Shown here piece after piece: positions 16,332 to 25,004 of a stretch of 34,711 bases of DNA. Source of the DNA: DASRCB01 sp035653295 (GTDB taxonomy: Bacteria; Acidobacteriota; Terriglobia; Bryobacterales; Bryobacteraceae). Made by a program: the position numbers and the translations under genes. The stretch lies in the NCBI GenBank assembly GCA_035653295.1, contig DASRCB010000078.1, forward strand, positions 1 through 34,711, given 5' to 3'. Numbering within the stretch: the first letter of the stretch is position 1; each line of letters begins with the position of its first letter. The notes under the pieces are model-generated. The model had not been told where the DNA came from. It made no database searches and worked only from the letters and a program-made list of their open reading frames with translations.

Positions 16332-16348
16332 GCAGGCCTTTGGCCTGC
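16332..16348. repeat. Intra-operon palindrome GCAGGCC-ttt-GGCCTGC
   Basis: This is a perfect 7-bp stem with a 3-base loop in the 37-nt spacer between the SIS gene and the permease gene. Its arms are identical to those at 9548-9564. In the operon mRNA it would form a hairpin close to the permease ribosome binding region, and it could affect mRNA stability or relative expression. No T-run follows, so strong termination is unlikely. Confidence 0.72.
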
Positions 16349-16363
16349 AATGTCCGCCGCGTC

Positions 16364-17422
16364 TCATATCGTCTGCGCCACTTTGGCCAACATCCGCGGC
16401 TGATCGGGATCGAGGCCCTTATGTTCGGCGATATGCGCCGCAAGCAACTGCGCGGGAACGGCGTAAGGAATTGCCGTGAGCGCGTCCACCGGCAGCGACG
16501 GATCCTGGCCGTCCACGGACGCCAGCGCGATCACCGAACGGCGCGCGCGCGCCTCGGCGTTTCTCTCGTCGGTGATCACCAGCGGCGACGAACCGGCGGT
16601 CTCCAGACGCGCAAGCGTATCGCGGATCCCCGGCCACGTCGGCCCCGGCGGCGCGAACGCGAACGCCGGGACTCCACGCTCCGCCAGAGCAATGGGCCCG
16701 TGCAGAAAGTCCGCCGACGAGAAACTCTCGGCCACGACGTAGCAGACCTCCATCAGCTTGTGCGCGAACTCGAGGGCGTTGGCGTAGTTGAAACCGCGGC
16801 CCACCACCAGCGCCTTCTCCGCGAAGGCGTAGCGCTGCGCGCGCTCGGCAATCTCCGGCTCCAGCTGCAGCGCGGCGGCGGTCCATTCGGGAATGTGCCG
16901 GATCTGCTCCAGCGTCAGATCCGCGCCCAGACTCCACGTCAGCAGGTACATGCTCAGCAGCTGCGACACCCAGGTCTTCGTGGCGGCGACGCCGGTTTCG
17001 GATCCGGCGTGCAGCTGCACCAGGCGCTCGGCTGTGCGCGCCAGCGTGCTCGTGGGCTCGTTCGTGATTCCGATCGTGGTCGCCCCCAGCTCGCGCGCGC
17101 GCCCGATGCAGGCGTTCACGTCCATCGACTCGCCCGACTGCGACACCCCGACGTACAGCACCTCGCGGAAATCCATCTCCGCGCGATACAACGTGAACAC
17201 CGAGGGCGCCGCCAGCGAAACCGGGATGCCCGTCGCTACCTCGATCAGATACCGGCCGAACTGCGCGGCGTGATCCGACGTTCCGCGGGCGGCGAGCACG
17301 ACGAACCGCGGGCGCTCTTTCTCGAACCGCGAGCAGAGGCCGCGAAAGGTGGCCACCTCCGCCCGCAGCGCCGATTCCAGCACCGCCGGTTCCTGCCGTA
17401 TGTCCTCCAGCATCCGCGACAT
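16364..17422 (-). CDS. Double-SIS-domain sugar-phosphate deaminase/isomerase (GlmS-like without glutaminase)
   Basis: The 352-residue protein consists of two SIS (sugar isomerase) domains, about 40-165 and 200-335. The first has ARGTSDHA and the phosphate-binding SQSGES at 94-99; SETGVAATKT follows at 141-150. The second has the GlmS-type catalytic segment with Glu218, Lys222 and Glu225, and the HGP motif with His241. The C-terminus 'LDPDQPRMLAKVAQTI' matches the end of GlmS. The N-terminal glutaminase domain of GlmS is absent, the arrangement of NagB-II / AgaS-type glucosamine-6-phosphate deaminases. The expected reaction is GlcN-6-P to Fru-6-P plus ammonia, the catabolic exit for amino sugars. 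It starts 5 nt after the CRTAC1-like stop. Confidence 0.9.
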   Translation of the reverse strand: MSRMLEDIRQEPAVLESALRAEVATFRGLCSRFEKERPRFVVLAARGTSDHAAQFGRYLIEVATGIPVSLAAPSVFTLYRAEMDFREVLYVGVSQSGESMDVNACIGRARELGATTIGITNEPTSTLARTAERLVQLHAGSETGVAATKTWVSQLLSMYLLTWSLGADLTLEQIRHIPEWTAAALQLEPEIAERAQRYAFAEKALVVGRGFNYANALEFAHKLMEVCYVVAESFSSADFLHGPIALAERGVPAFAFAPPGPTWPGIRDTLARLETAGSSPLVITDERNAEARARRSVIALASVDGQDPSLPVDALTAIPYAVPAQLLAAHIAEHKGLDPDQPRMLAKVAQTI

Positions 17423-17427
17423 GGCAA

Positions 17428-19149
17428 TCAGTTCCCGCGCGCCGCCGCCTGCGGCGCGAGTTTTCCGCCTTCCTCCAGAACGTAGAAACGGTCGGCCGGG
17501 ACATCGCGAAACTGCTGCCGCAGCCCGCTGGGCCAGATCACTTCCACTTCATCCGCGCTCCCGGCCTGAGCCAGGCCAAAGTGGGCGCGCAGATCGCTGT
17601 GCGACAGATAGCTGCCGCCGGCGTAGATTTCGCGCAGCTGCCATACACCGCCGCTCCGCAGGCGCACGCGCGCTCCCGTGGCGTCGCGGTTGCTTTTGCG
17701 TCCGACCAGACGCAGCGACAGGAAGTGGTTGCCCCCTGCGCCGTGGTTTCGAAGCAGCAGCGGCGGATCGCCGTTGTTGGCCACCACCACGTCAACGTTG
17801 CCGTCGTTATCGAAGTCTGCAAATGCCGCGCCACGGCCGGCGTACGGTGTTTCGAAGCCCGGGCCCGAGCTTTTCGTCACATCGGCGAAGCGTCCGCCGA
17901 TGTTGTGAAACAGCGTGTTGATCTGCTTGTAGTGGACCTCGGGGTCGGTCTTCTCGACGCCCGGGTACACGTGACCGTTCACGATGAACAGGTCCAGCAA
18001 CCCGTCGTTGTCGAAATCGAAGAAGCCGCCGCCAAAGCTCAGCAGATGTTTGGTGATCTCTCCGATGCCAACCTTATCGCTGACCTCATCGAACAGACCT
18101 TTTCCGTTGTTGTGCCAGATATGGTCTTCCGCGTCCTGGAAATCCGAGATGAAAAGGCCGAGGTTGCCGTCGTTGTTGTAATCGCCGAATGAAATGCACA
18201 TGGCTGCCATGGCGATCCCGTCCGCCGTCAGCGCAACGCCCGTGGGCAGCGCGATCTCGGTGAATGTGCCATTGCGGTTGTTATGGTAAAGGCGCGCCTC
18301 GATACCGTCGTTGGCCACGAACAGGTCCGGCCAGCCGTCGTTATCGTAGTCCGCGGCGGCGACGGCGAGATTCAGTTCATTGGTGCGGTACATGCCCGCG
18401 CGCTTAGTGACGTTGGTGAACGTGCCGTCGCCGTTGTTGTGATACAGCACCGGCGCGGACCCGCCGTAAACCGACGGACGGCAGCTCGCCACCACGCCAT
18501 ATCCGATGGCGCAGGTCCGCCGGCTTTGCGGGCCGAAATTGGCGTACCCGCCGGCATACAGATCGAGCCGCCCATCGCGATCGTAATCGAAGAACGTCGC
18601 GCCGGTGTGGAACACGGTTCCAAAGTCGGCGCCGTCCACATGCGCCTTCGCCGTGACGTCCGTGAATGTGCCGTTGCCGTTGTTGTGATAGAGAATGTTC
18701 GTCCCGTACTGCGTCACGTACAAGTCGGGGAAGCCGTCGTTGTCGTAATCCCCCCACACGCAGCCCAGTCCGTAGGCGTTGCCCGGCACGCCCGCTGACT
18801 CGGTCACGTCCGTGAATGTCCCGTTTCTGTTGTTCCGGTACAGCGCGTTGCGCATCTGAATCCCGCGGTTGTACAGGTCGCGGCCGTTCACGAAATAGAT
18901 GTCCGGGTAACCGTCGCCGTCGAAGTCGGCGACACAAACGCCCGGTCCGGCCTCTTCGAGAATCGTTGAGATACCGTTCTCGCCCTTGTAATGGCGGAAC
19001 TCGATGCCGGCGGCTTTGGTTTCGTTGGTGAACTGTACGGCGGGCGCCGTTGCCGATCCCGTCACTGCCGCAGCGGATGCGATCAGGGCGGCCAACCCGC
19101 CCATGATGGCTGTAATTGCGCTGCGCGGACGGATGGCCATCGCCTTCAT
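17428..19149 (-). CDS. CRTAC1-type FG-GAP/VCBS repeat protein with ASPIC/UnbV domain
   Basis: The 573-residue protein has a signal peptide or N-terminal anchor (about 10-35) and seven FG-GAP/VCBS repeats. Each repeat carries a calcium-loop-like DxDxDGxxD motif (for example DFDGDGYPD, DYDNDGFPD, DYDRDGRLD). One repeat is altered to DYNNDGNLG. The C-terminal 90 residues are an ASPIC/UnbV domain ('GARVRLRSGG', then 'GLRQQFRDVPADRFYVLEEG'). Such proteins form extracellular beta-propellers and occur in acidobacteria and planctomycetes beside TPR proteins and TonB receptors; a carbohydrate-binding or surface role is commonly assumed. Its ATG overlaps the TPR gene stop as ATGA. Here it is probably a surface accessory of the receptor. 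Confidence 0.92.
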   Translation of the reverse strand: MKAMAIRPRSAITAIMGGLAALIASAAAVTGSATAPAVQFTNETKAAGIEFRHYKGENGISTILEEAGPGVCVADFDGDGYPDIYFVNGRDLYNRGIQMRNALYRNNRNGTFTDVTESAGVPGNAYGLGCVWGDYDNDGFPDLYVTQYGTNILYHNNGNGTFTDVTAKAHVDGADFGTVFHTGATFFDYDRDGRLDLYAGGYANFGPQSRRTCAIGYGVVASCRPSVYGGSAPVLYHNNGDGTFTNVTKRAGMYRTNELNLAVAAADYDNDGWPDLFVANDGIEARLYHNNRNGTFTEIALPTGVALTADGIAMAAMCISFGDYNNDGNLGLFISDFQDAEDHIWHNNGKGLFDEVSDKVGIGEITKHLLSFGGGFFDFDNDGLLDLFIVNGHVYPGVEKTDPEVHYKQINTLFHNIGGRFADVTKSSGPGFETPYAGRGAAFADFDNDGNVDVVVANNGDPPLLLRNHGAGGNHFLSLRLVGRKSNRDATGARVRLRSGGVWQLREIYAGGSYLSHSDLRAHFGLAQAGSADEVEVIWPSGLRQQFRDVPADRFYVLEEGGKLAPQAAARGN

Positions 19150-20144
19150 GGCCCGGGAGGGCCGGAGGGCTGGCCTTGCGCAGGCTGGGGTCCGATGATG
19201 CCTTCACCCACGGTCTGCTTCGCCTGCCGGGCGGCGTCCATTGCCTTGCTGTGCGCTTCGGCTTCGCGCGTTGCGTCGTCGACCCGGCCCAGCCGCCGGT
19301 ACGCAACGGACAGGAAATAGTGAGGCGCCGGGTCGGCGGGCTGCAGCTTCTCCGCGTGCTGCAGCGGCGCCACGGCGTCGGCGTATTTCTCCTCGGCCAT
19401 GAGGGAACGCGCCAGCCCGATCCAGGCATCCATGAAGCCGGCGTCCAGGTTCGCCGCACGCTGGAAATGTTCAACCGCTTCGGCCGGTTTGTCCGCCTGC
19501 CGGGCCAGCTCGCCCAGCACGTACTCGGCGCCGGAGTTATACGGATCGATCTTCAGCTCCTCTTCAAACTCCCGGCGGGCGTCTTCGGCCGTGGTCGCGG
19601 CTTTTGGGCGCGAGAGAATCAGGCGGCCAATTCGAAAATGAATGCCCGGAAGGTTCGGATCGCGTTGCAGCACGATCCGGTACTCGGACAGCGCCTCGTC
19701 CCACTTGCCCTGCGTCTCCAGCGCTTCCGCGTTAAGCTCGTGGACCTGAGGCGAAGCTGGCGCGGTAAACATCACTTCCTGCGATGCGCGAATGGACAGG
19801 TCGGAATACGCGTGCGTCGCCGTGTAGAGAACCTCGGGATCGTGAGGAAAATCGCGCTCCATCCAGTCGAGGAAGCGCGCGATGTCGATTTGTTGGTTGG
19901 CGCTCACGGCGCAGCGTACTCCGGCCATCCCGACGCGTCGCTCGCGTTCTTTGTCTTTGATTACGCCAATGGCTTTACGAAGAACAGGCAAAGCTTCCGC
20001 GCATCGCCCGTGCCTCGCAAGATCGATACCCCGGTCGATTCCAGCCGGCGCGGCCGGCGGAGGGGCCTGTTTTTGCGGCTCGGAAGCTGCCGCGCCACCG
20101 ATGAGCAGAATGATAACGAACGCCGGAATCGCGCTGGTTCGCAT
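19146..20144 (-). CDS. Exported tetratricopeptide-repeat protein
   Basis: The 332-residue protein has a signal peptide (about 1-20) and then a Pro/Ala linker. At least four TPR units are visible: 'ALEtqGKWDEALSEYRIVLQRDP', then 'DARREFEEELKIDPYN', 'DKPAEAVEHFQRAANLD' and 'EKYADAVAPLQHAEKLQPADPAPHYFLSVAYRRLGR'. The tail is Gln/Pro/Gly-rich and disordered. TPRs mediate protein contacts, so it likely works in the periplasm as a partner of the receptor upstream or the CRTAC1-like protein downstream, whose start overlaps its stop. It follows the receptor gene by 69 nt. Confidence 0.88.
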   Translation of the reverse strand: MRTSAIPAFVIILLIGGAAASEPQKQAPPPAAPAGIDRGIDLARHGRCAEALPVLRKAIGVIKDKERERRVGMAGVRCAVSANQQIDIARFLDWMERDFPHDPEVLYTATHAYSDLSIRASQEVMFTAPASPQVHELNAEALETQGKWDEALSEYRIVLQRDPNLPGIHFRIGRLILSRPKAATTAEDARREFEEELKIDPYNSGAEYVLGELARQADKPAEAVEHFQRAANLDAGFMDAWIGLARSLMAEEKYADAVAPLQHAEKLQPADPAPHYFLSVAYRRLGRVDDATREAEAHSKAMDAARQAKQTVGEGIIGPQPAQGQPSGPPGP

Positions 20145-20213
20145 ACATCGATGGTAGTTCGAGGAGAGAGGGAGCCGCGAAAAAGATGCGGCTCCCCACC
20201 CGTTCGCAGACGA

Positions 20214-23200
20214 TCAGAAATACAACTTCAAAGCCAGCTGCACCTGTCTGCCCGGTTGCGAGCTCTGCGCCAAACCGACTGTACTGCCCAGTCCGGTATT
20301 TGGCGAGTTGATGATTGGTGTGTTGGTCAGGTTTACAGCCTCGGCTCGAAACTCGAGCTTCTTTTGTTCGGTGAAGTTGAAGAACTTGCCGAGGCTGAGA
20401 TCCAGGTTCTTTAAACCCGGTCCTCGCACCGTACCGACACCGCATGTGCCAAAGGTGTGCGGCGCTGGCGCCGCGTAGGAGTTCGGATCGAACCATTGGT
20501 ATCCGCCCAAAGGCGAGTTCTGGTATCCGAATACGTGCGGTGGAGCGATGCAGTCCGGCCTCGCGCCGCGGGAGTTCGTGCCCGAAGCATCCGGACCGCT
20601 GAGGGTCAGCGCGAATCCTGTGTGCAGGGTGAGAATCGGGCTGATCTGCCAGCCGCCGAGGAACGCGTCCGCCACCCGATTCATGTCTTTTCCGAAGGTC
20701 CGCCCACGGCCGACCGGGACATCATAGACGGCGTAGGACGTGAGGATGTGGGTCGTATCGTAATAGCAGGGGCCCCATTCCGACTTCATGTCGTAGAGAT
20801 TCTGGAAATAGGGGGAAGTCGGCGTGGTCTGACCGCCCCAGCTGCCGTAGTAACCGCTGGAGTTGGTCATGCACTTGGAATACGTGTATGCGACGGAGCC
20901 TTCCAGCCCGCCGCTGAGCCGCTTCTGCAGCACCGCCTGCAGGCTGTTATAGCTCTGGTCGCCGTTCGACGCCGTGCCCGAGATCTGGCTGATGGCGTTA
21001 TACACAGTGGGGTTGCCGGACAGATACGGGCTGCCCACCACAGTGCCATCGGGGAGCAGCTGTTTCTGGAAGTAAGGCATGGGCACCATGAGGTGCGTGG
21101 TGCGCTGGCCTACGTAGCCTACCTGCAGCGTCAGAGAGTTCGTGAGCTGCTGCTGGATGGTGAAGCTCCACTGATTGGAGACGGCGGGACGAATGTTCGG
21201 ATCCCAAAGGCGAATCAGAGCGCCCTGGAACGGATTCGATGTCGGCTGCAGCGTGGCGAAGCCCTGATCGAGCGTCGATCCCGGCAGCGGTTCTGAGGTA
21301 TAGTTCGCGTCCGTTTCATGCGCGAACGGAGGGTTGATCGGCAGCCGCAGGTTGGTTCCGGTGCCCTCCAGATAGTTCGAGAGGGTGTACGCGCTGCGAA
21401 CAACCGTGTTCTTCCACGGGTTCCAGGCCAGGCCGATGCGCGGCTGGAAATTCGTGATCCCGTTGTACTGGTTGTACAGAGCATCGCAGTTGTTATACGC
21501 GCAGCCGCTCTGGCCGGCGTAGTACACAGTCCCGGTGAACAACCCGAAATTGTCCTGGCGATTGTGCACCTCGACCCAGGGCGTGTGCAGTTCCCAGCGC
21601 AGGCCCAGGTTCAGGGTCAGGTTCGGCCGCACGTGCCAGTCATCCTGGAAGAACGCCGCGATCACGCCGGAGCGCTGGCCCCACGTGCCGCCGTTCACGC
21701 CACCGCCGATGGAAGCAGGCAGGCCCATGAGGAAGTCCGCCTCGGCCAGACCCGAACCGCTGCCCGCTACCGCGAGCGGGTTCGGACCCGCCGTGTAGCG
21801 GCCATCGAAGTTGAACGACCCTGCTCTGCCGTTGTTCCCGGAATAGAACGTGTCGATTCGCTGCCGCCATTCCTGGAAGCCGGCATGCATCGAGTGTGCG
21901 CCCCTGGTGATGTTCACCGTGTCCCCGAACTGGATTACGGTATCGGCGAATAGCTGATAAATGTCAGCGTTGCCGATGGTCGCCGCAAACCCGCCGCCGA
22001 AGTTCATGGCCGGCAGGAACGATGACGGAATATCCGGCAGTCCCACCGTTTGCGCCAGCCCGTTAACCCCGTTCGCCGCGCCGCCATTGTTGATGAACAC
22101 ATAGTTCACGCCGAAGCGCAGTTCATTAACTATGGTCGGCGACACCGAGCGCGTCCAGTCCAGCACGCCGTTGTGCGCCGGAAGGTTCGCGAACGAATTG
22201 TAGAAGATGGGGATGTTATTGGTGGTCGGATTCGTGATGAAGCTCTGCGAGTAACGGCCGAACAGCCGGTCCTTCTCTGAGATGTTCCAGTCCACCTTGG
22301 CGTCGCCCTGATCGCCATTGATATAGGTATGGCTGGCGTACAGCAGGTTGTTGTTCAGCCCGGAGCCGGTCGGCAGCGGGTAAATCGAGGTGTCGCTGAG
22401 GATCTTCTGCGCCACCGGTGAAAGCAGGTTACTCGGGATTTTGTTTCCCGCGAACGGGTTGCGTTGGCCATTGGTGACGCTGAAGGGGTTGTACAGCTGC
22501 ACCGGGGTCTTCAGCGAGAGCAGCGCGGAGAAGTCGCCGTTGCGCTCCGCCTGAGTCATCACGCTGGTGGCGCCCAGACTGGTGGGCGTGTCAAATCGCT
22601 GCCCCTGGTAATCGGCGAAGAAGAACAGTTTGTCCCTCTTGATCGGTCCGCCGATCGTCCCGCCGAACTCGTTCCAGCGCAGTTGTGGCCGAGGGGCGCC
22701 GTTCCAGTTGTTCGACCACGAATTCGCGTTGAGCACATTGTTCCGGAAGAACTCGAACAGGTCCCCATGGAACTGATTGCTGCCCGACTTGATCTCCGTG
22801 CTGACGATCGCGCCCATGTAGTTGCCGAACTCGGCCGGCGCGTTCTGGGTTATCTCATTGAATTCCTGAATGGCGTCCACGCTGGGCGCATACCCCACCA
22901 GGTTGTCCGAGACCTGGTTGTTGTCCATGCCGTCCAGCATGAAATTATTGGCCTGCTCCCGGTTGCCGTTCACGTACGGACGTCCGCTGCCGGAGGTCGT
23001 CTGTCCATTGGTGAAACTCGATGGGTCGGGATGCGTGCTGCCGGCCGTGAGCAGCGTCAGCTGCACGTAGTTGCGGGTCGCCAGAGGCAGGCTCTCATTG
23101 GTGCGCTGATCGATCACCTGCCCCACCTGAGTCGATTCCGTCTGAAGCAGCGGCGCCTCGGAGGTGACCTCGACCGTCTGGGTCAGGTTCCCCACCTGAA

Positions 23201-23537
23201 GTTGGACGTCAAGCTTCGCTACCTGGTTCAATTGCAGGACCAGGTTCGACTGCGTTGCGGTCTGGAAGCCCGCGTTCTCCACCTTCACGTCGTACGTGCC
23301 CACGGGCACGTTCGAAAGCGTATAACGGCCGTCCGGATTCGACGTCGTCGTGTACTGCGTGCCGCGCTCCGTATCCGTTGCCGTGATCTTCGCGCCCGGC
23401 ACAGGCGCGTTGCTCGGGTCCGTCACCTGACCCGTAATCGTTGCCGTAACCGTCTGCGCCTGAAGCGGTACGATCGCGGCGAAGACAGCAAGAACGAACA
23501 GTGTGAGCCACACTGCTGAATGGCGCTTCGTGTGCAT
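20214..23537 (-). CDS. TonB-dependent outer-membrane receptor, Oar-like, with carboxypeptidase-regulatory domain
   Basis: The 1107-residue protein has a signal peptide ending near 'VPLQA' (about residue 27), an Ig-like carboxypeptidase-D-regulatory domain (about 30-115, 'GQVTDPSNAPVPGAKITATD...G.YTLSNVPVGTYDV'), a plug domain (about 130-250, with 'NNFMLDGMDNNQ') and a long beta-barrel ending in an aromatic residue (LKLYF), as outer-membrane proteins do. Acidobacteria carry many such Oar/SusC-like receptors, thought to import oligosaccharides or peptides with TonB energy. The frame is open eight codons further, but ATG 23537 has a well-placed AGGAG ribosome binding site and begins the signal peptide. 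No SusD partner is visible. It is the first gene of an eight-gene operon and probably defines its external substrate. Confidence 0.93.
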   Translation of the reverse strand: MHTKRHSAVWLTLFVLAVFAAIVPLQAQTVTATITGQVTDPSNAPVPGAKITATDTERGTQYTTTSNPDGRYTLSNVPVGTYDVKVENAGFQTATQSNLVLQLNQVAKLDVQLQVGNLTQTVEVTSEAPLLQTESTQVGQVIDQRTNESLPLATRNYVQLTLLTAGSTHPDPSSFTNGQTTSGSGRPYVNGNREQANNFMLDGMDNNQVSDNLVGYAPSVDAIQEFNEITQNAPAEFGNYMGAIVSTEIKSGSNQFHGDLFEFFRNNVLNANSWSNNWNGAPRPQLRWNEFGGTIGGPIKRDKLFFFADYQGQRFDTPTSLGATSVMTQAERNGDFSALLSLKTPVQLYNPFSVTNGQRNPFAGNKIPSNLLSPVAQKILSDTSIYPLPTGSGLNNNLLYASHTYINGDQGDAKVDWNISEKDRLFGRYSQSFITNPTTNNIPIFYNSFANLPAHNGVLDWTRSVSPTIVNELRFGVNYVFINNGGAANGVNGLAQTVGLPDIPSSFLPAMNFGGGFAATIGNADIYQLFADTVIQFGDTVNITRGAHSMHAGFQEWRQRIDTFYSGNNGRAGSFNFDGRYTAGPNPLAVAGSGSGLAEADFLMGLPASIGGGVNGGTWGQRSGVIAAFFQDDWHVRPNLTLNLGLRWELHTPWVEVHNRQDNFGLFTGTVYYAGQSGCAYNNCDALYNQYNGITNFQPRIGLAWNPWKNTVVRSAYTLSNYLEGTGTNLRLPINPPFAHETDANYTSEPLPGSTLDQGFATLQPTSNPFQGALIRLWDPNIRPAVSNQWSFTIQQQLTNSLTLQVGYVGQRTTHLMVPMPYFQKQLLPDGTVVGSPYLSGNPTVYNAISQISGTASNGDQSYNSLQAVLQKRLSGGLEGSVAYTYSKCMTNSSGYYGSWGGQTTPTSPYFQNLYDMKSEWGPCYYDTTHILTSYAVYDVPVGRGRTFGKDMNRVADAFLGGWQISPILTLHTGFALTLSGPDASGTNSRGARPDCIAPPHVFGYQNSPLGGYQWFDPNSYAAPAPHTFGTCGVGTVRGPGLKNLDLSLGKFFNFTEQKKLEFRAEAVNLTNTPIINSPNTGLGSTVGLAQSSQPGRQVQLALKLYF

Positions 23538-23646
23538 CAAAGCTCCTTTCCTTAACCTCATACCTGAATGGGCTCCCGCGAGACTCTCCCACTAAACCGA
23601 AGGGAGCCGATTCCAAGATCATTAATCCTTTTGTATTAGAGTTCCA

Positions 23647-23686
23647 GTTCGTAACCGTTGTCGGGTGTTCGGAACACGTTCGTAAC
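23647..23686. promoter_or_regulatory. Candidate operator: palindrome flanked by direct repeats
   Basis: GTTCGTAAC occurs at 23647-23655 and again at 23678-23686, a 31-bp offset, or about three helical turns. Between them, 23665-23677 reads GTGTTC-G-GAACAC, a perfect 6-1-6 palindrome. The block sits in the 269-bp divergent spacer, about 110 bp from the receptor start and 120 bp from the regulator start. This symmetry suggests a dimeric repressor or activator site for both genes. The assignment is structural only. Confidence 0.45.
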
Positions 23687-23806
23687 ACGCGCAACCGCGC
23701 CGGGAGCAACAGCTTGCGAGCATTGTTACTGCCCGCCTCCGGACGCCCCCGCTCCCCCGGACGCCGATCCGTTACAATTGCTCCAAGGGGCATTGGACGT
23801 TACTGA

Positions 23807-24982
23807 ATGGCTGAGGGCCATATTCCGGCCATGTCGTCTCAACATGGCTCGGGCTCGGCCGCACACGTCTCCGCGGCGGATGTGCGTGAGGAACTCGGCC
23901 GCGTCCTCGGCAGCCAGGAGTTTCGCTCCAGCCACCGCAGCCAGGATTTCCTGCGGTACGTCGTCGAAAACACGCTGAATGGCAAGGGCGATTCGCTCAA
24001 AGAGCGCACCATCGGCATCGATGTTTACGGCCGGCCGCCACACTACGACCCCGCCGACGACGCCACCGTTCGGGTCAAAGCCGGCGAGGTCAGAAAACGG
24101 CTCGACCGCTACTACGCCAGTGAAGGAAGGTCCGCCAGGCTCCGCATCGAACTGCCCGCGGGAACCTATGTACCCGAGTTCCGCCCCTTCATCGCTCCCC
24201 AGCTGGGCCCCGCAACGACGCCCGTAGTTGCGCCCCGTAACAGCCGCCGCCGGTCATGGCTGTTCGCCGCCATCGCTGTCCTGATCGCCGCAGGCGCCAC
24301 TCTCTGGCTGCTGAGGCCGCGGCACAAAGATACCGTCGTCGACGAATTCTGGCAACCCGTCGTACAGGGGTCGACGCCCGTGCTGCTGACCGCCGCATTC
24401 GTCCCCGTTTACAATCTGGACGCCCCTAACCACTACGTCCTGCTCAACGACCAGTTCGTCGGCGGCGGAGATCTGGTGGCCGCTTCGCGGATCATGCAGA
24501 TGCTGGCCGGCATGCACCGCAGCTGGCAAATGAAGGTCGGCGGAGAGGCCACCTTCGCCGATCTGCGCAGCGCGCCCACCGTGCTGATCGGTTACTCCTA
24601 TACGCGCTGGAAAGAAATCAGCCGTGAGATGCGCTTCTTCATCGATGCCGATCGCGTCCCCCGCATGGTCACCGACTACGGCAAACCCACCGCCTGGGCG
24701 CTGCCCAACCTGCCCGCGGATCGCCGTACGGATGAAGACTACGCCATCATCTCGCGCGTCTTCCATCCCGAGACCGGCGCCATGCTGGTCGAACTCTCCG
24801 GAATCACGCAGTACGGAACAAATTCAGCGGCCGAGCTGGTCACCAGCCCCGCCCTGCTCGCGGAAGCGCTGCGCAATGCGCCGCCGGCCTGGAAGCAGAA
24901 GAACCTCCAGTTTGTGATCCATGTCAAGGTAATCGGTGGCACGCCCGGCAAACCGACTGTAGTCGCCTGGCACTTCTGGTAA
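23807..24982 (+). CDS. Predicted membrane-anchored regulator with acidobacterial N-terminal domain
   Basis: The 391-residue protein has a conserved-looking N-terminal domain (about 22-125): 'VREELGRVL...FLRYVVENTLNGKGDSLKERTIG...VYGR...YDP..D..VRVKAGEVRKRL..YY', then 'IELPAGTYVPEF'. I know this layout from many acidobacterial and planctomycete proteins, where it precedes TPR or sensor regions and is thought to be winged-helix-like, comparable in placement to CadC/ToxR. A basic stretch and one membrane helix follow (about 151-168). The outer domain (about 180-391) is not one I can name. ATG 23807 lacks a clear ribosome binding site; ATG 23831 is an alternative. It diverges from the receptor operon, so it is a good candidate for its regulator. 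DNA binding is inferred. Confidence 0.72.
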   Translation: MAEGHIPAMSSQHGSGSAAHVSAADVREELGRVLGSQEFRSSHRSQDFLRYVVENTLNGKGDSLKERTIGIDVYGRPPHYDPADDATVRVKAGEVRKRLDRYYASEGRSARLRIELPAGTYVPEFRPFIAPQLGPATTPVVAPRNSRRRSWLFAAIAVLIAAGATLWLLRPRHKDTVVDEFWQPVVQGSTPVLLTAAFVPVYNLDAPNHYVLLNDQFVGGGDLVAASRIMQMLAGMHRSWQMKVGGEATFADLRSAPTVLIGYSYTRWKEISREMRFFIDADRVPRMVTDYGKPTAWALPNLPADRRTDEDYAIISRVFHPETGAMLVELSGITQYGTNSAAELVTSPALLAEALRNAPPAWKQKNLQFVIHVKVIGGTPGKPTVVAWHFW

Positions 24983-25004
24983 GGTTCCCGGGCTCGCTTC
25001 GCGC

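Noticed and set aside
17800..18900. Recurrent short DNA repeats (CCGTTGTTGTGATA-like) in the CRTAC1-like gene
   Set aside because: They are explained by repeated protein motifs (YHNNGNGTF and DxDxDG), not by a DNA-level element.
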